From Butyricicoccus sp. (GTDB lineage: Bacteria > Bacillota > Clostridia > Oscillospirales > Butyricicoccaceae): 8,056 nucleotides of DNA. Shown here piece after piece: positions 1 through 5,588 of the stretch (positions are counted from its first letter, which is position 1; each line of letters begins with the position of its first letter). The DNA lies in contig JAUMSA010000072.1 of NCBI GenBank assembly GCA_031293105.1, positions 1 through 8,056 of the forward strand, in the 5' to 3' direction. The position numbers were made by a program, and so were the translations under genes. The notes under the pieces were generated by a model that saw only the letters and a list, made by a program, of their open reading frames with translations, was not told where the DNA came from and did no database searches.

Positions 1-94
1 TGGCGGAGGGCGTGGGATTCGAACCCACGGGTCGGCTCAACACCGGCCAAACGATTTCGAGTCGTTCTCGTTATGACCTCTTCGATACCGCTCC
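1..94 (-). tRNA. tRNA-Ser, anticodon CGA
   Basis: Read on the minus strand this is a complete class II tRNA with an encoded 3' CCA (bases 1-3) and discriminator G. The D arm is of the Firmicutes serine type (TCG...CGA). The anticodon stem AACGA/TCGTT is perfect and its loop CTCGAAA gives anticodon CGA, which decodes UCG. A long variable arm (GGCCGG/CCGACC with one C-A mismatch) and a canonical T arm (GTGGG TTCGAAT CCCAC) confirm serine identity. The acceptor stem is imperfect: 5' strand GGAGCGG faces 3' strand GCCCTCC, giving C-C at 5-68 and G-G at 7-66, unless C5 is bulged. It could be a functional tRNA with a tolerated weak stem or a decaying copy. The intact promoter and loops favour function. 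Confidence 0.93.
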
Positions 95-122
95 GTATGC
101 AGTTCTGCGATGCAGCTTAATT

Positions 123-151
123 AGTATAGCATGTCCTGCGCAAAACTGCAA
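123..151 (-). promoter_or_regulatory. promoter of the tRNA-Ser gene
   Basis: On the minus strand, -35 TTGCAG (146-151), a 17-bp spacer and -10 TATACT (123-128) preceded by TGC (extended -10). Transcription would start near base 116, about 22 bases before the mature tRNA 5' end. It lies between the end of the upstream endonuclease IV-like gene and the tRNA, so the tRNA is transcribed independently. No terminator hairpin is visible between the two genes, so read-through is also possible. Confidence 0.75.
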
Positions 152-169
152 GTGTTTTTTTGTATTTTT

Positions 170-1027
170 TTAAACTTTCGTCAGAGCCTGTTCATACAGC
201 CGTTTCATCTCGCAGGCGTCCTCGGCCTGGGTGCCCGCCGATTCGCAGATGATGGTCGGCTCATAGCCCCGCGCGGCCAGCACCTGTGCCAAGGGCGCAA
301 ACTCCGGCCCATAGACGGTATCGGCAAAGGTCAAATGCCGCACCTCGCCCTTGGCCGAATATTCGATCTTGGAAAAATGGCTGTGGAAATGCGCCGTGCG
401 CTCGTAGCCGATTTCGTTTTCCATGCGGTCAAATAATGCGGCAAAGGCCTCGGCACTGTTGTACTGCCCGCCCGTGCGCGCGTTGAGATGGCCGAAGTCG
501 ATGCAGGGCAGCAGGCGATCATCCAGCGCAACCAGGGTGCAGATCTCCTCGGCGCTGCCGATGACGCTCTGTTTGCCCATGGTTTCCAAGCAGATGGTCT
601 GGGTATAGCCATGGTCCTGCACGGCCTGCAAAATGGCCCGGACGTTGACAATCGTATTTTGAAAAGCCCGGTCACGCGACTGTTTGCCTACGCCGCCGCA
701 ATGCACAACCAGATGGTCGGCGCCCATGGCCTGGGCAGCTGCGCAGCTTTTGAGCACATAGCCGATGTTCTTTTCCATTCGCTCGGCTTCACTTGAGGAC
801 AGGTTGATATAATACGGCGTATGCAGCGACAGGGTGATGCCATGCGCGGCGGCCTGGGCGCCGATCTTGCGGGCGGTCTCCTCGCCCACGTTGACACCCC
901 GGCCGCATTGGTATTCGTAGGCGTTCAGCCCCAAACCTTGCAGCCACTTGGGCGCATCCACGGTGGCCTTGAACCCGGCTGCGGCAAACGATTCGGAATT
1001 GCCGGCCGGACCAAATTTAATTGCCAT
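170..1027 (-). CDS. endonuclease IV-like TIM-barrel protein (Nfo family, divergent)
   Basis: A 285-aa protein of the xylose-isomerase-like TIM-barrel superfamily, closest in motif order to endonuclease IV, the trinuclear zinc AP endonuclease that cuts 5' of abasic sites. Candidate metal ligands matching the E. coli enzyme are His69 (LHTPYYIN), His109 (VVHCGG), Glu148 (CLETMG), Asp177 and His180 (CIDFGH), His215 (in HFHSHFSK), His231 (VRH) and Glu262 (ICESAG). The Asp of the usual DRH motif is Val229, with Glu228 beside it, so the third zinc site may differ. Length matches Nfo (about 280 aa). The ATG has a strong GGGAGG upstream. The start overlaps the end of the yqeG-like gene by 11 bases, suggesting translational coupling. 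Family membership is clear. Activity on AP-DNA is inferred, and the protein may belong to a functionally distinct clade. Confidence 0.85.
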   Translation of the reverse strand: MAIKFGPAGNSESFAAAGFKATVDAPKWLQGLGLNAYEYQCGRGVNVGEETARKIGAQAAAHGITLSLHTPYYINLSSSEAERMEKNIGYVLKSCAAAQAMGADHLVVHCGGVGKQSRDRAFQNTIVNVRAILQAVQDHGYTQTICLETMGKQSVIGSAEEICTLVALDDRLLPCIDFGHLNARTGGQYNSAEAFAALFDRMENEIGYERTAHFHSHFSKIEYSAKGEVRHLTFADTVYGPEFAPLAQVLAARGYEPTIICESAGTQAEDACEMKRLYEQALTKV

Positions 1028-1535
1028 GTTTCATTTCCTCCCGCATTTTCCGACGACCGCGCTCGATGAAACCATGCTCCAGCCGGCAGCGCACGCCAAT
1101 CCAAAATTCGCCCCGGTCAATCGACTGCACCTGGCAGGTCAGGGCGCCCAGGCGGTTGCCGCCCAGCACATCGGTAAAAATCTGGTCGCCAATGACCGCA
1201 ATCTCGTGCATGGGCAGCCCCAAAACGGTCGCCCCCTTGCGGAACCCGCGCGACAGCGGTTTGGTCGCCCGGCTGACCCAGCGGATGCCCATGGGTTCGC
1301 TGAAGACCCCGACCCGCTCGGCCTTATTATTGGACAAAAACAGGACTTGTATCCCGGCTTCCTGCATACGCTTGATATAGGCGCACAGCTTTTCGGTGGG
1401 GTGCTTGATGCGGTGGGAGGACACCGTGCCGTCGATATCGATGAGCGCACCGCGGATGCCCCGGCTTTTCAAAAATTCGGGGGTAATGTCATAAATGGTA
1501 TCAAAAACGCAGTCTGGCGTTAAATAACGTAGCAT
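1017..1535 (-). CDS. yqeG: YqeG-family HAD-IIIA phosphatase
   Basis: A 172-aa cytoplasmic HAD-superfamily hydrolase. Motif I is LIDIDGT (nucleophile Asp33, acid/base Asp35), motif II is LFLSNN (Ser68), motif III Lys is in ATKPLSRG (Lys92) and motif IV is IGDQIFTD (Asp117, Asp122). The N-terminus MLRYLTPD followed by a D-x-IYDI stretch is the signature start of YqeG proteins. This family is homologous to the mitochondrial phosphatidylglycerophosphatase Gep4, so phosphatidylglycerophosphate dephosphorylation is a reasonable hypothesis. The open frame extends 32 codons upstream, but the ATG at 1535 is chosen because it matches the family N-terminus and has AGAAGGAG upstream, although its 13-base spacing is long. 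It is first in a unit with the endonuclease IV-like gene, which it overlaps. Family confidence is high, substrate uncertain. Confidence 0.92.
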   Translation of the reverse strand: MLRYLTPDCVFDTIYDITPEFLKSRGIRGALIDIDGTVSSHRIKHPTEKLCAYIKRMQEAGIQVLFLSNNKAERVGVFSEPMGIRWVSRATKPLSRGFRKGATVLGLPMHEIAVIGDQIFTDVLGGNRLGALTCQVQSIDRGEFWIGVRCRLEHGFIERGRRKMREEMKHGN

Positions 1536-1552
1536 AAGGGAAAATCTTCTCC

Positions 1553-1581
1553 TTCTGAATTTCTCGTTGAGTACATATAGT
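1553..1581 (+). promoter_or_regulatory. weak candidate promoter for the gene at 1631
   Basis: A -10 TATAGT (1576-1581, 5/6) with a poor -35 TTCTGA (1553-1558) at 17 bp. It overlaps the minus-strand promoter: the two -10 boxes abut at 1581/1582, so the polymerases would exclude each other. Only the -10 is convincing. Confidence 0.33.
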
Positions 1582-1610
1582 ATTGTACGCGACCGACCCG
1601 CAAAAGTCCA
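1582..1610 (-). promoter_or_regulatory. promoter of the yqeG-nfo-like unit
   Basis: On the minus strand, -35 TGGACT (1605-1610), a 17-bp spacer and -10 TACAAT (1582-1587), placed about 47 bases upstream of the chosen ATG. Matches to consensus are 4/6 and 5/6. It sits in the gap divergent to the gene at 1631. Confidence 0.6.
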
Positions 1611-1630
1611 GAAAAAAGGAGTGTTTCGCA

Positions 1631-2383
1631 ATGGAGCTGAAAAAGAACCTGACGTTGGTATGTGCCGGCGCGGATGCGGCGGCGGCTTCGGCCTACGGCC
1701 TGCCGCTGCTGCATCTGTGCATGGGGGTAGGGCCGGGCGGCGGCATCCGGCGGCTGCGCCTGCCCGCGCAGACCCAGGGACAATATCTTGGGGTCAGCGA
1801 CTTCGGCATCGAGGGGAGCATCCCCAAATTCTGCGCCGAAGCGTTGGTGTTTGAAGTCAAAAAACGGCGGATGCGCGGCATTTTTGCCGATTTTGAACGG
1901 GATACCCCGGCGGTACATACCCTGCTGCGCGACCTGGATGCGCTGCTCGAAGCGGCCCACCTGCCGCTTTTCGTGCCGGTCGGGCAGGCCGCCCAGGTGC
2001 AGCATGCCCATCTGGTAGCCGAAACCGCGCTTTCAGGCGGCAACCTGGAGGAATATCTGGGCGATTTGCTCGAACAGTATCCGGGCCGTCTGGCGGCCGC
2101 GCTGCGGCCCATTTCGGCCGATTACCGGCTGCCTGCCCAAAGCAGTGAGGGCACACCCCTTTCCCGGACCGACCGCGTGGCGCTCCAACAGAAATATGGC
2201 GCCCAGTCGTTCTTCTCCCGCGACCTGTGCGCCAAATATTTCACCTATATGGACGAAAAAGGGGACGGCCATTTCGTCTTGTTTGACGACGATACCACGC
2301 TGGAAGCCAAGCTGGTGCGGCTGGACGCGCTGGGCATCGCGCCGGTCTTTGCGCTGTATCCCGATGTGCGCACCCTCTTATGA
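1631..2383 (+). CDS. uncharacterised protein with GH18-like barrel traces
   Basis: A 250-aa protein I do not recognise by name. The ATG at 1631 follows AAGGAG at 9 bases and is preferred over upstream in-frame codons. Two stretches recall glycoside hydrolase family 18 barrels such as spore-lytic and YaaH-type enzymes. GIFADFER (83-90) resembles the catalytic strand with DxE (Asp87, Glu89 as the would-be acid), though the first two acidic positions of the family DxxDxDxE motif are replaced. Near the C-terminus HFVLFDDD plus a Lys eight residues after the DDD stretch and GIAPVFALYPDV (235-246) resembles the terminal strands. No signal peptide or membrane segment is evident, so an intracellular location is likely. 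It is divergent from yqeG and converges on ybaK. The gene is certain, the fold assignment moderate, the function unknown. Confidence 0.85.
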   Translation: MELKKNLTLVCAGADAAAASAYGLPLLHLCMGVGPGGGIRRLRLPAQTQGQYLGVSDFGIEGSIPKFCAEALVFEVKKRRMRGIFADFERDTPAVHTLLRDLDALLEAAHLPLFVPVGQAAQVQHAHLVAETALSGGNLEEYLGDLLEQYPGRLAAALRPISADYRLPAQSSEGTPLSRTDRVALQQKYGAQSFFSRDLCAKYFTYMDEKGDGHFVLFDDDTTLEAKLVRLDALGIAPVFALYPDVRTLL

Positions 2384-2854
2384 GATGAGATCAGCCGTTT
2401 TGGCATGCACGAGCGCGATGAGGTCGGCGGCCGCCAGTTCGATCTGGTAGCCGATCTTACCCGCGCTGACGATGATGGTCGGAATGTCGTTCGCGCTCTC
2501 GTGCAATGTCACCGGATAGGGCTTTTTCAGGCCGACCGGCGAACAGCCGCCGCGCACATAGCCGGTCAGGCCGAGCAGTTCCTTGACGTGAATCATCTCC
2601 ATGGCCTTTTCCCCGACCGACTTGGCCGCTTTCTTGAGGTTCAGTTCCTCGGCCACCGGGATGACAAATACATAAATGCCGCCGCTCTTGCCGCGCGCAA
2701 CCAGAGTTTTAAACACCTGATTGACATTCTGCCCCAGCAGTTCGGCGACGTGTACCCCGTCCACGGCTTCCTTGCCGTGCGGGTATTCATGAGGAGTGTA
2801 GGCAATCTTATGCTGCTCCAAGATGCGCATAACGTTGGTTTTATTCTCTGCCAT
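2378..2854 (-). CDS. ybaK: YbaK/EbsC-type Cys-tRNA(Pro) deacylase
   Basis: A 158-aa protein of the YbaK/ProX editing-domain family. These free-standing cytoplasmic enzymes hydrolyse mischarged aminoacyl-tRNA, typically Cys-tRNA(Pro). Visible hallmarks are NQVFKTLV with the family-essential Lys49, the IPVAEELNLKKAAK stretch, the GG-C-S-P-VG loop (102-108, RGGCSPVG) and SAGKIGYQIEL at 130-140. Length is as expected for the family. The frame is open 20 codons further upstream, but the ATG at 2854 gives the usual short N-terminus and has AAAGGGA eight bases before it. Its last six bases overlap the end of the convergent gene at 1631. Substrate preference within the family is inferred. Confidence 0.95.
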   Translation of the reverse strand: MAENKTNVMRILEQHKIAYTPHEYPHGKEAVDGVHVAELLGQNVNQVFKTLVARGKSGGIYVFVIPVAEELNLKKAAKSVGEKAMEMIHVKELLGLTGYVRGGCSPVGLKKPYPVTLHESANDIPTIIVSAGKIGYQIELAAADLIALVHAKTADLIS

Positions 2855-2885
2855 TTGGAAAATCCCTTTCTTCTTTTTTTCTCTC

Positions 2886-2914
2886 ATTATAGGCGATTTT
2901 CCGGGCGGATACAA
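2886..2914 (-). promoter_or_regulatory. promoter of ybaK
   Basis: On the minus strand, -35 TTGTAT (2909-2914), a 17-bp spacer and a perfect -10 TATAAT (2886-2891), 31 bases from the ATG. It is back to back with, but does not overlap, the padR promoter. Confidence 0.75.
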
Positions 2915-2923
2915 GCCCAGGGG

Positions 2924-2952
2924 TTCTATTTTTCGGCAAAACGTGGTATACT
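2924..2952 (+). promoter_or_regulatory. promoter of the padR unit
   Basis: An extended -10 TGG-TATACT (2947-2952) with a weak -35 TTCTAT (2924-2929) at 17 bp. Transcription would start near 2959, giving a leader of about 70 bases. The leader contains a GGATGG/CCATCC inverted repeat (2978-2983 and 2995-3000). PadR proteins often repress their own operon, but no clear ATGT-N-ACAT type operator is visible here. Confidence 0.6.
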
Positions 2953-3029
2953 AAACTCATCTGATGTTCCCGGGGCAGGATGGACAAACCCGCCCCATCC
3001 GGCTGTTTTTCACGCGGAGGTGAACCCCC

Positions 3030-3377
3030 ATGGCGCAAAATTTCACACCGTCTGACCGAACCCGCACCCTGCTCATCCTTGCACTGCTGCGCGAAGGGGA
3101 CAAGACCGGGTTTGAAATCATCCATGCGCTGGAAACACGCCAGGATTTTTCGTTTGCCCTGGAGGAAGGCATGCTGTATCCCCTGCTGTACCGCCTGTGT
3201 GAGGACGGCCGTGTATGCTCCTATGAGAAGGATACCGAAGCGGGCCCCCGGCGCTTTTACAAGCTCACCCTGGCGGGCATCCATCTGCTAAACCGCCACA
3301 GCGCTGAATGGCGCCTGCTTTGCCGCTCGTTTGGCGGCTCGGTGGGAGGTGAAGCCTGTGCCAGACCATCCGATTGA
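3030..3377 (+). CDS. PadR-family transcriptional regulator
   Basis: A 115-aa winged-helix protein of the PadR family, which act as dimeric repressors commonly responding to hydrophobic or phenolic compounds. The N-terminal helices (RTLLILALLREG, 12-23), KTGFEIIHAL, the GMLYPLLYRLCEDG recognition region (about 47-60) and the wing GPRRFYKLTLAG (72-83) are typical. There is no long C-terminal domain, so it is of the short PadR-s2 type. The ATG follows a strong GGAGGTGA. The stop lies 20 bases inside the next gene, a small membrane protein with a permease prefix domain. This pairing is common in Firmicutes and suggests the regulator controls that partner and itself. The inducer is unknown. Confidence 0.93.
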   Translation: MAQNFTPSDRTRTLLILALLREGDKTGFEIIHALETRQDFSFALEEGMLYPLLYRLCEDGRVCSYEKDTEAGPRRFYKLTLAGIHLLNRHSAEWRLLCRSFGGSVGGEACARPSD

Positions 3378-3681
3378 CCGCTGGCTGTATCGGGTTTGCG
3401 CCCACATCCACAGTCCCCGCCGCCGCGCAGCCGTCCAGCAGGAACTGCTGGGTCACATAAACGACCGCATCCGCCTGCTGCAAGCCCAAGGCATGGACCC
3501 CGAACAGGCGGCCCGTCAGGCAGTGGCCTCCATGGGCGACCCAGATGCCGTCGGTCGGGCGCTCGCTGCCGTCGACCAGCCCTGGCGCCGGTTTTGGGGC
3601 TGGCTGGTCACCTTGTTTTTCTGGGCGGCTGCCTTGTTCTTGCTGATTTTCTGTGTGCTTTGCCTGCTGCATGTCATTTAA
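3358..3681 (+). CDS. permease prefix domain 1 small membrane protein
   Basis: A 107-aa protein. The N-terminal two thirds (about 5-72) match the permease prefix domain 1 pattern, with IDRWLYRVCAHI, a basic helix, QELLGHINDRI, AQGMDPEQAARQAVASMGDPDAVGRAL and a short linker. This domain usually sits before FtsW- or ABC-type permeases. Here only one hydrophobic segment follows (about 80-106), ending at the C-terminus. The GTG at 3358 is chosen because GGGAGGTGA lies at proper spacing. An upstream GTG at 3349 is part of that ribosome site. It overlaps padR by 20 bases and is probably translationally coupled. It may be an anchor or partner for the PadR protein rather than a transporter. Function is unknown. 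Confidence 0.88.
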   Translation: MPDHPIDRWLYRVCAHIHSPRRRAAVQQELLGHINDRIRLLQAQGMDPEQAARQAVASMGDPDAVGRALAAVDQPWRRFWGWLVTLFFWAAALFLLIFCVLCLLHVI

Positions 3682-3713
3682 AAACCCATCCTCATTTGAA
3701 GGATGGGTTTTTT
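3681..3713. terminator. bidirectional intrinsic terminator
   Basis: A 12-bp perfect stem (AAAACCCATCCT / AGGATGGGTTTT) with a 7-base loop CATTTGA, flanked by T6 on the plus strand and T5 on the minus strand. It begins at the last base of the permease-prefix gene stop codon and ends at the stop codon of the convergent mod regulator gene, so it serves both. Confidence 0.92.
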
Positions 3714-4603
3714 CATAGCCGTTTGCCAAGGCCAGTGGTGTCATACCCGCCCAGAGCGTCTAAGGCAGCGCGGAATGCCTCCGACTGCATGACGCCCAAA
3801 AACGCCTGCACCGCCGTATGGGACAGATCGTCCTGCCGGAACACGATGTCATACTGCTCGACCCGCAGCGGGATAAAATCGATTGCCGGGGTCTGCAAGG
3901 CGGCTTTCTGGTTGCCCACCGCGCAGTCGGCCTGACCGCCCGCGACCGCAGCCGCGGCCGCCAGATGCGAGCCAACCACATCCCCATAGCCATGCAGGGC
4001 GCGCGGCGAAAGCCCGGCGCGCAGCAACAAGCTATCGGTCAACACCCGGATGCCGCTGCCCTTCTCCCGGCTGACCATGGTGACATCCGGCCGGGCAAAG
4101 TCCTCAATGCGGTGAATGCCCTTGGGGTTGCCCGCCGCGACATACAGCCCCACCGTGCGCCCGACCAGATGATAGACCTGCACCCGCTCGCCGGGCAGCA
4201 GCTTGGAGATAAACGGCAGATTGTAGGTATCGGTCTCCATGTCCCACAGATGGGCGGTCGCGGCGTCGGCCTGGCCCTGGTACATGGCATGCAGGCCGTT
4301 GTAGCTGCCCATGTGCGAACGGAAAAAGAACGGCTCGCCGTAGGCCGTGTTGGCGCTGTCACACAGCAGGTCCAGCAGAGCATCCTGTCCGCACACAATA
4401 AACCGCCCCGCCTGAGTAGGCGCAGTGTGGACAGACGGCTGGGCCGCGCCGAGCACGGCGTACACGTCCTCCTCGCTCACGCGGAACTGCTTGCCCATCT
4501 TGGTGGCGCGGAGCGTCCCTTTTTTAATCATATCATAGACCGTGCTTTTTTTGATTTTCAGCCGGTCAGCCACCTCCTGGGCGGTCAAATAACGCTCCGT
4601 CAT
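3713..4603 (-). CDS. HTH + periplasmic-binding-protein domain regulator, probable molybdate/tungstate sensor
   Basis: A 296-aa two-domain protein. Residues 1-52 form an excisionase/MerR-type DNA-binding domain: LTAQEVADRLKIKKSTVYDMIKKG, then LRATKMGKQFRVSEEDV. Residues about 66-290 resemble the PBP-like ligand domain (Pfam PF12727 type) found in ModE-like regulators: a FFFRSHMGSYNGL segment, a HLWD motif, VGLYVAAGNPKGI, REKGSGIRVLTD and AVAGGQADCAVGNQKAA. No signal peptide, so it acts in the cytoplasm. The ATG at 4603 follows AAGGAGG. The frame continues far upstream, but only through the modA promoter region. Being divergent from modABC, it most likely binds molybdate or tungstate and controls the shared promoter region. 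Repression when oxyanion is plentiful is inferred. Ligand identity cannot be read from sequence alone. Confidence 0.88.
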   Translation of the reverse strand: MTERYLTAQEVADRLKIKKSTVYDMIKKGTLRATKMGKQFRVSEEDVYAVLGAAQPSVHTAPTQAGRFIVCGQDALLDLLCDSANTAYGEPFFFRSHMGSYNGLHAMYQGQADAATAHLWDMETDTYNLPFISKLLPGERVQVYHLVGRTVGLYVAAGNPKGIHRIEDFARPDVTMVSREKGSGIRVLTDSLLLRAGLSPRALHGYGDVVGSHLAAAAAVAGGQADCAVGNQKAALQTPAIDFIPLRVEQYDIVFRQDDLSHTAVQAFLGVMQSEAFRAALDALGGYDTTGLGKRL

Positions 4604-4627
4604 GCCCGATGCGCCTCCTTTTGTTTT

Positions 4628-4656
4628 ATTATACCGACCGGAAAAATCCCTGTCAA
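4628..4656 (-). promoter_or_regulatory. consensus promoter of the mod regulator gene
   Basis: On the minus strand, a perfect -35 TTGACA (4651-4656), a 17-bp spacer and a perfect -10 TATAAT (4628-4633). It is 11 bp back to back from the -35 of modA. Confidence 0.9.
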
Positions 4657-4667
4657 ACCAGTCGCGA

Positions 4668-4696
4668 TTGACAGTGCCTTGGTCCTTTGCTATAAT
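4668..4696 (+). promoter_or_regulatory. consensus promoter of modABC
   Basis: A perfect -35 TTGACA (4668-4673), a 17-bp spacer and a perfect extended -10 TGC-TATAAT (4691-4696). Transcription starts near 4703, leaving a leader of about 34 bases. That is too short for a Moco riboswitch, so control by a DNA-binding protein is expected. Such a strong promoter implies tight repression. Confidence 0.92.
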
Positions 4697-4725
4697 AAAC
4701 AAAACTAAATAATAATAAGCAAAAC
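4694..4725 (+). repeat. direct repeat AATAARCAAAAC, candidate operator
   Basis: AATAAACAAAAC (4694-4705) and AATAAGCAAAAC (4714-4725) differ at one base and start 20 bp apart, close to two helical turns. The first overlaps the modA -10 and start site. A related inverted copy, AATAAAACAAAA on the minus strand (4619-4630), lies at the regulator's own start site. The region is AT-rich in a GC-rich neighbourhood, so chance similarity is possible. Confidence 0.45.
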
Positions 4726-4736
4726 AGGAGAAAACC

Positions 4737-5588
4737 ATGAAAAAGAATCGTTTGCTTTCCGCCCTGCTGGCTGGGGCGCTGTGCGTATCGCTCGCCGCCT
4801 GCGGCGGCACAAACGCGGGGGACTCTACCGCGTCGGGTGCATCCTCCTCGCAGGACGCCGAGCCGGTCGAACTGACCGTGTTCGCCGCCGCTTCGATGAC
4901 CGAAACGCTGAACGAAATTGCCGAGTTGTACAAGGTCGAAGCGCCCCATGTATCCATCGTCTACAACTTCGACTCCTCTGGCACACTCAAGACTCAGATT
5001 CAGGAGGGCGCGGTGTGCGACCTGTTCCTGTCCGCCGGGCAGAAGCAGATGGACCAGCTGGACGCAGCCGCCGACGCTTCGGTCAACACCGAAGGGCTGG
5101 ACTTTGTCCTGAGTGACTCACGGCTTGATCTGCTGGAAAACAAGGTCGTCCTGATCGTGCCCGAAGGCGCAGAGAACGGCATCACCTCGTTTGAGGACGC
5201 GGGCACCGACAAGGTTTCGCGCATTGCGCTGGGCGGCGCGGACGTACCGGTTGGCCAGTACGCACAGGAGATCTTTGAATCTCTCGGCCTGTGGGAGGAC
5301 ATGAACGCCGCCGGTAAGATTACCTTTGGTACCAACGTCAAGGAAGTCGTATCTCAGGTGGAAGCGGCAGCGGTCGATTGCGGCGTGGTCTATAAGACTG
5401 ACGTAGCGGCAGCCGAAGGCGTGGAAGTCGTGGCCGAAGCCCCCGAGGGAAGTTGCTCTCCGGCCATCTATCCGGTGGCGGTTTTAAAGACCAGCGAGCA
5501 CCAAGCCGAAGCCCAGGCCTTCCTGGACTTCCTCCAGACCAACGCCTGTACGGCCATCTTTGAAAAAGCCGGTTTTACTGTGTTATAA
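4737..5588 (+). CDS. modA: ModA, molybdate-binding lipoprotein of an ABC importer
   Basis: A 283-aa extracellular substrate-binding protein. The N-terminus is a lipoprotein signal: basic MKKNR, hydrophobic core, lipobox LAAC with Cys22 as the lipid-modified residue, then a Gly/Ser-rich linker to about residue 40. The mature domain has the ModA hallmarks: ELTVFAAASMTETLNEIA (Ser53 as a likely oxyanion ligand), NFDSSGTLKTQIQEGAVCDLF (Ser80/81), GGADVPVGQYAQEIF and DCGVVYKTDV (Tyr219). These favour ModA over the tungstate protein TupA, although specificity could include tungstate. ATG follows AGGAG at six bases. It is first in the modABC operon, under a perfect consensus promoter, and is separated from modB by a hairpin that should reduce downstream transcription. 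Confidence 0.96.
   Translation: MKKNRLLSALLAGALCVSLAACGGTNAGDSTASGASSSQDAEPVELTVFAAASMTETLNEIAELYKVEAPHVSIVYNFDSSGTLKTQIQEGAVCDLFLSAGQKQMDQLDAAADASVNTEGLDFVLSDSRLDLLENKVVLIVPEGAENGITSFEDAGTDKVSRIALGGADVPVGQYAQEIFESLGLWEDMNAAGKITFGTNVKEVVSQVEAAAVDCGVVYKTDVAAAEGVEVVAEAPEGSCSPAIYPVAVLKTSEHQAEAQAFLDFLQTNACTAIFEKAGFTVL

Noticed and set aside
2978..3010. GGATGG/CCATCC hairpin followed by T5 in the padR leader, as an attenuator
   Set aside because: The T tract starts five bases after the stem, the loop is eleven bases and the stem only six pairs, so it is too weak to call a terminator.
2405..3055. 216-codon plus-strand open frame opposite ybaK
   Set aside because: It is antisense to a clear YbaK gene and crosses the padR promoter and start, with no protein family features.
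3818..4708. 296-codon plus-strand open frame opposite the mod regulator
   Set aside because: It is a GC-rich shadow of the regulator gene, with no recognisable domain and no suitable ribosome site, and it runs into the modA promoter.
4604..4736. Moco riboswitch upstream of modA
   Set aside because: The leader after the consensus promoter is only about 34 bases, far too short for that RNA, and no matching helices are visible.
4604..4957. N-terminal extension of the mod regulator up to base 4957
   Set aside because: The extra frame runs antisense through the modA signal peptide and the divergent promoters. The ATG at 4603 has a good ribosome site and begins at the expected HTH domain.
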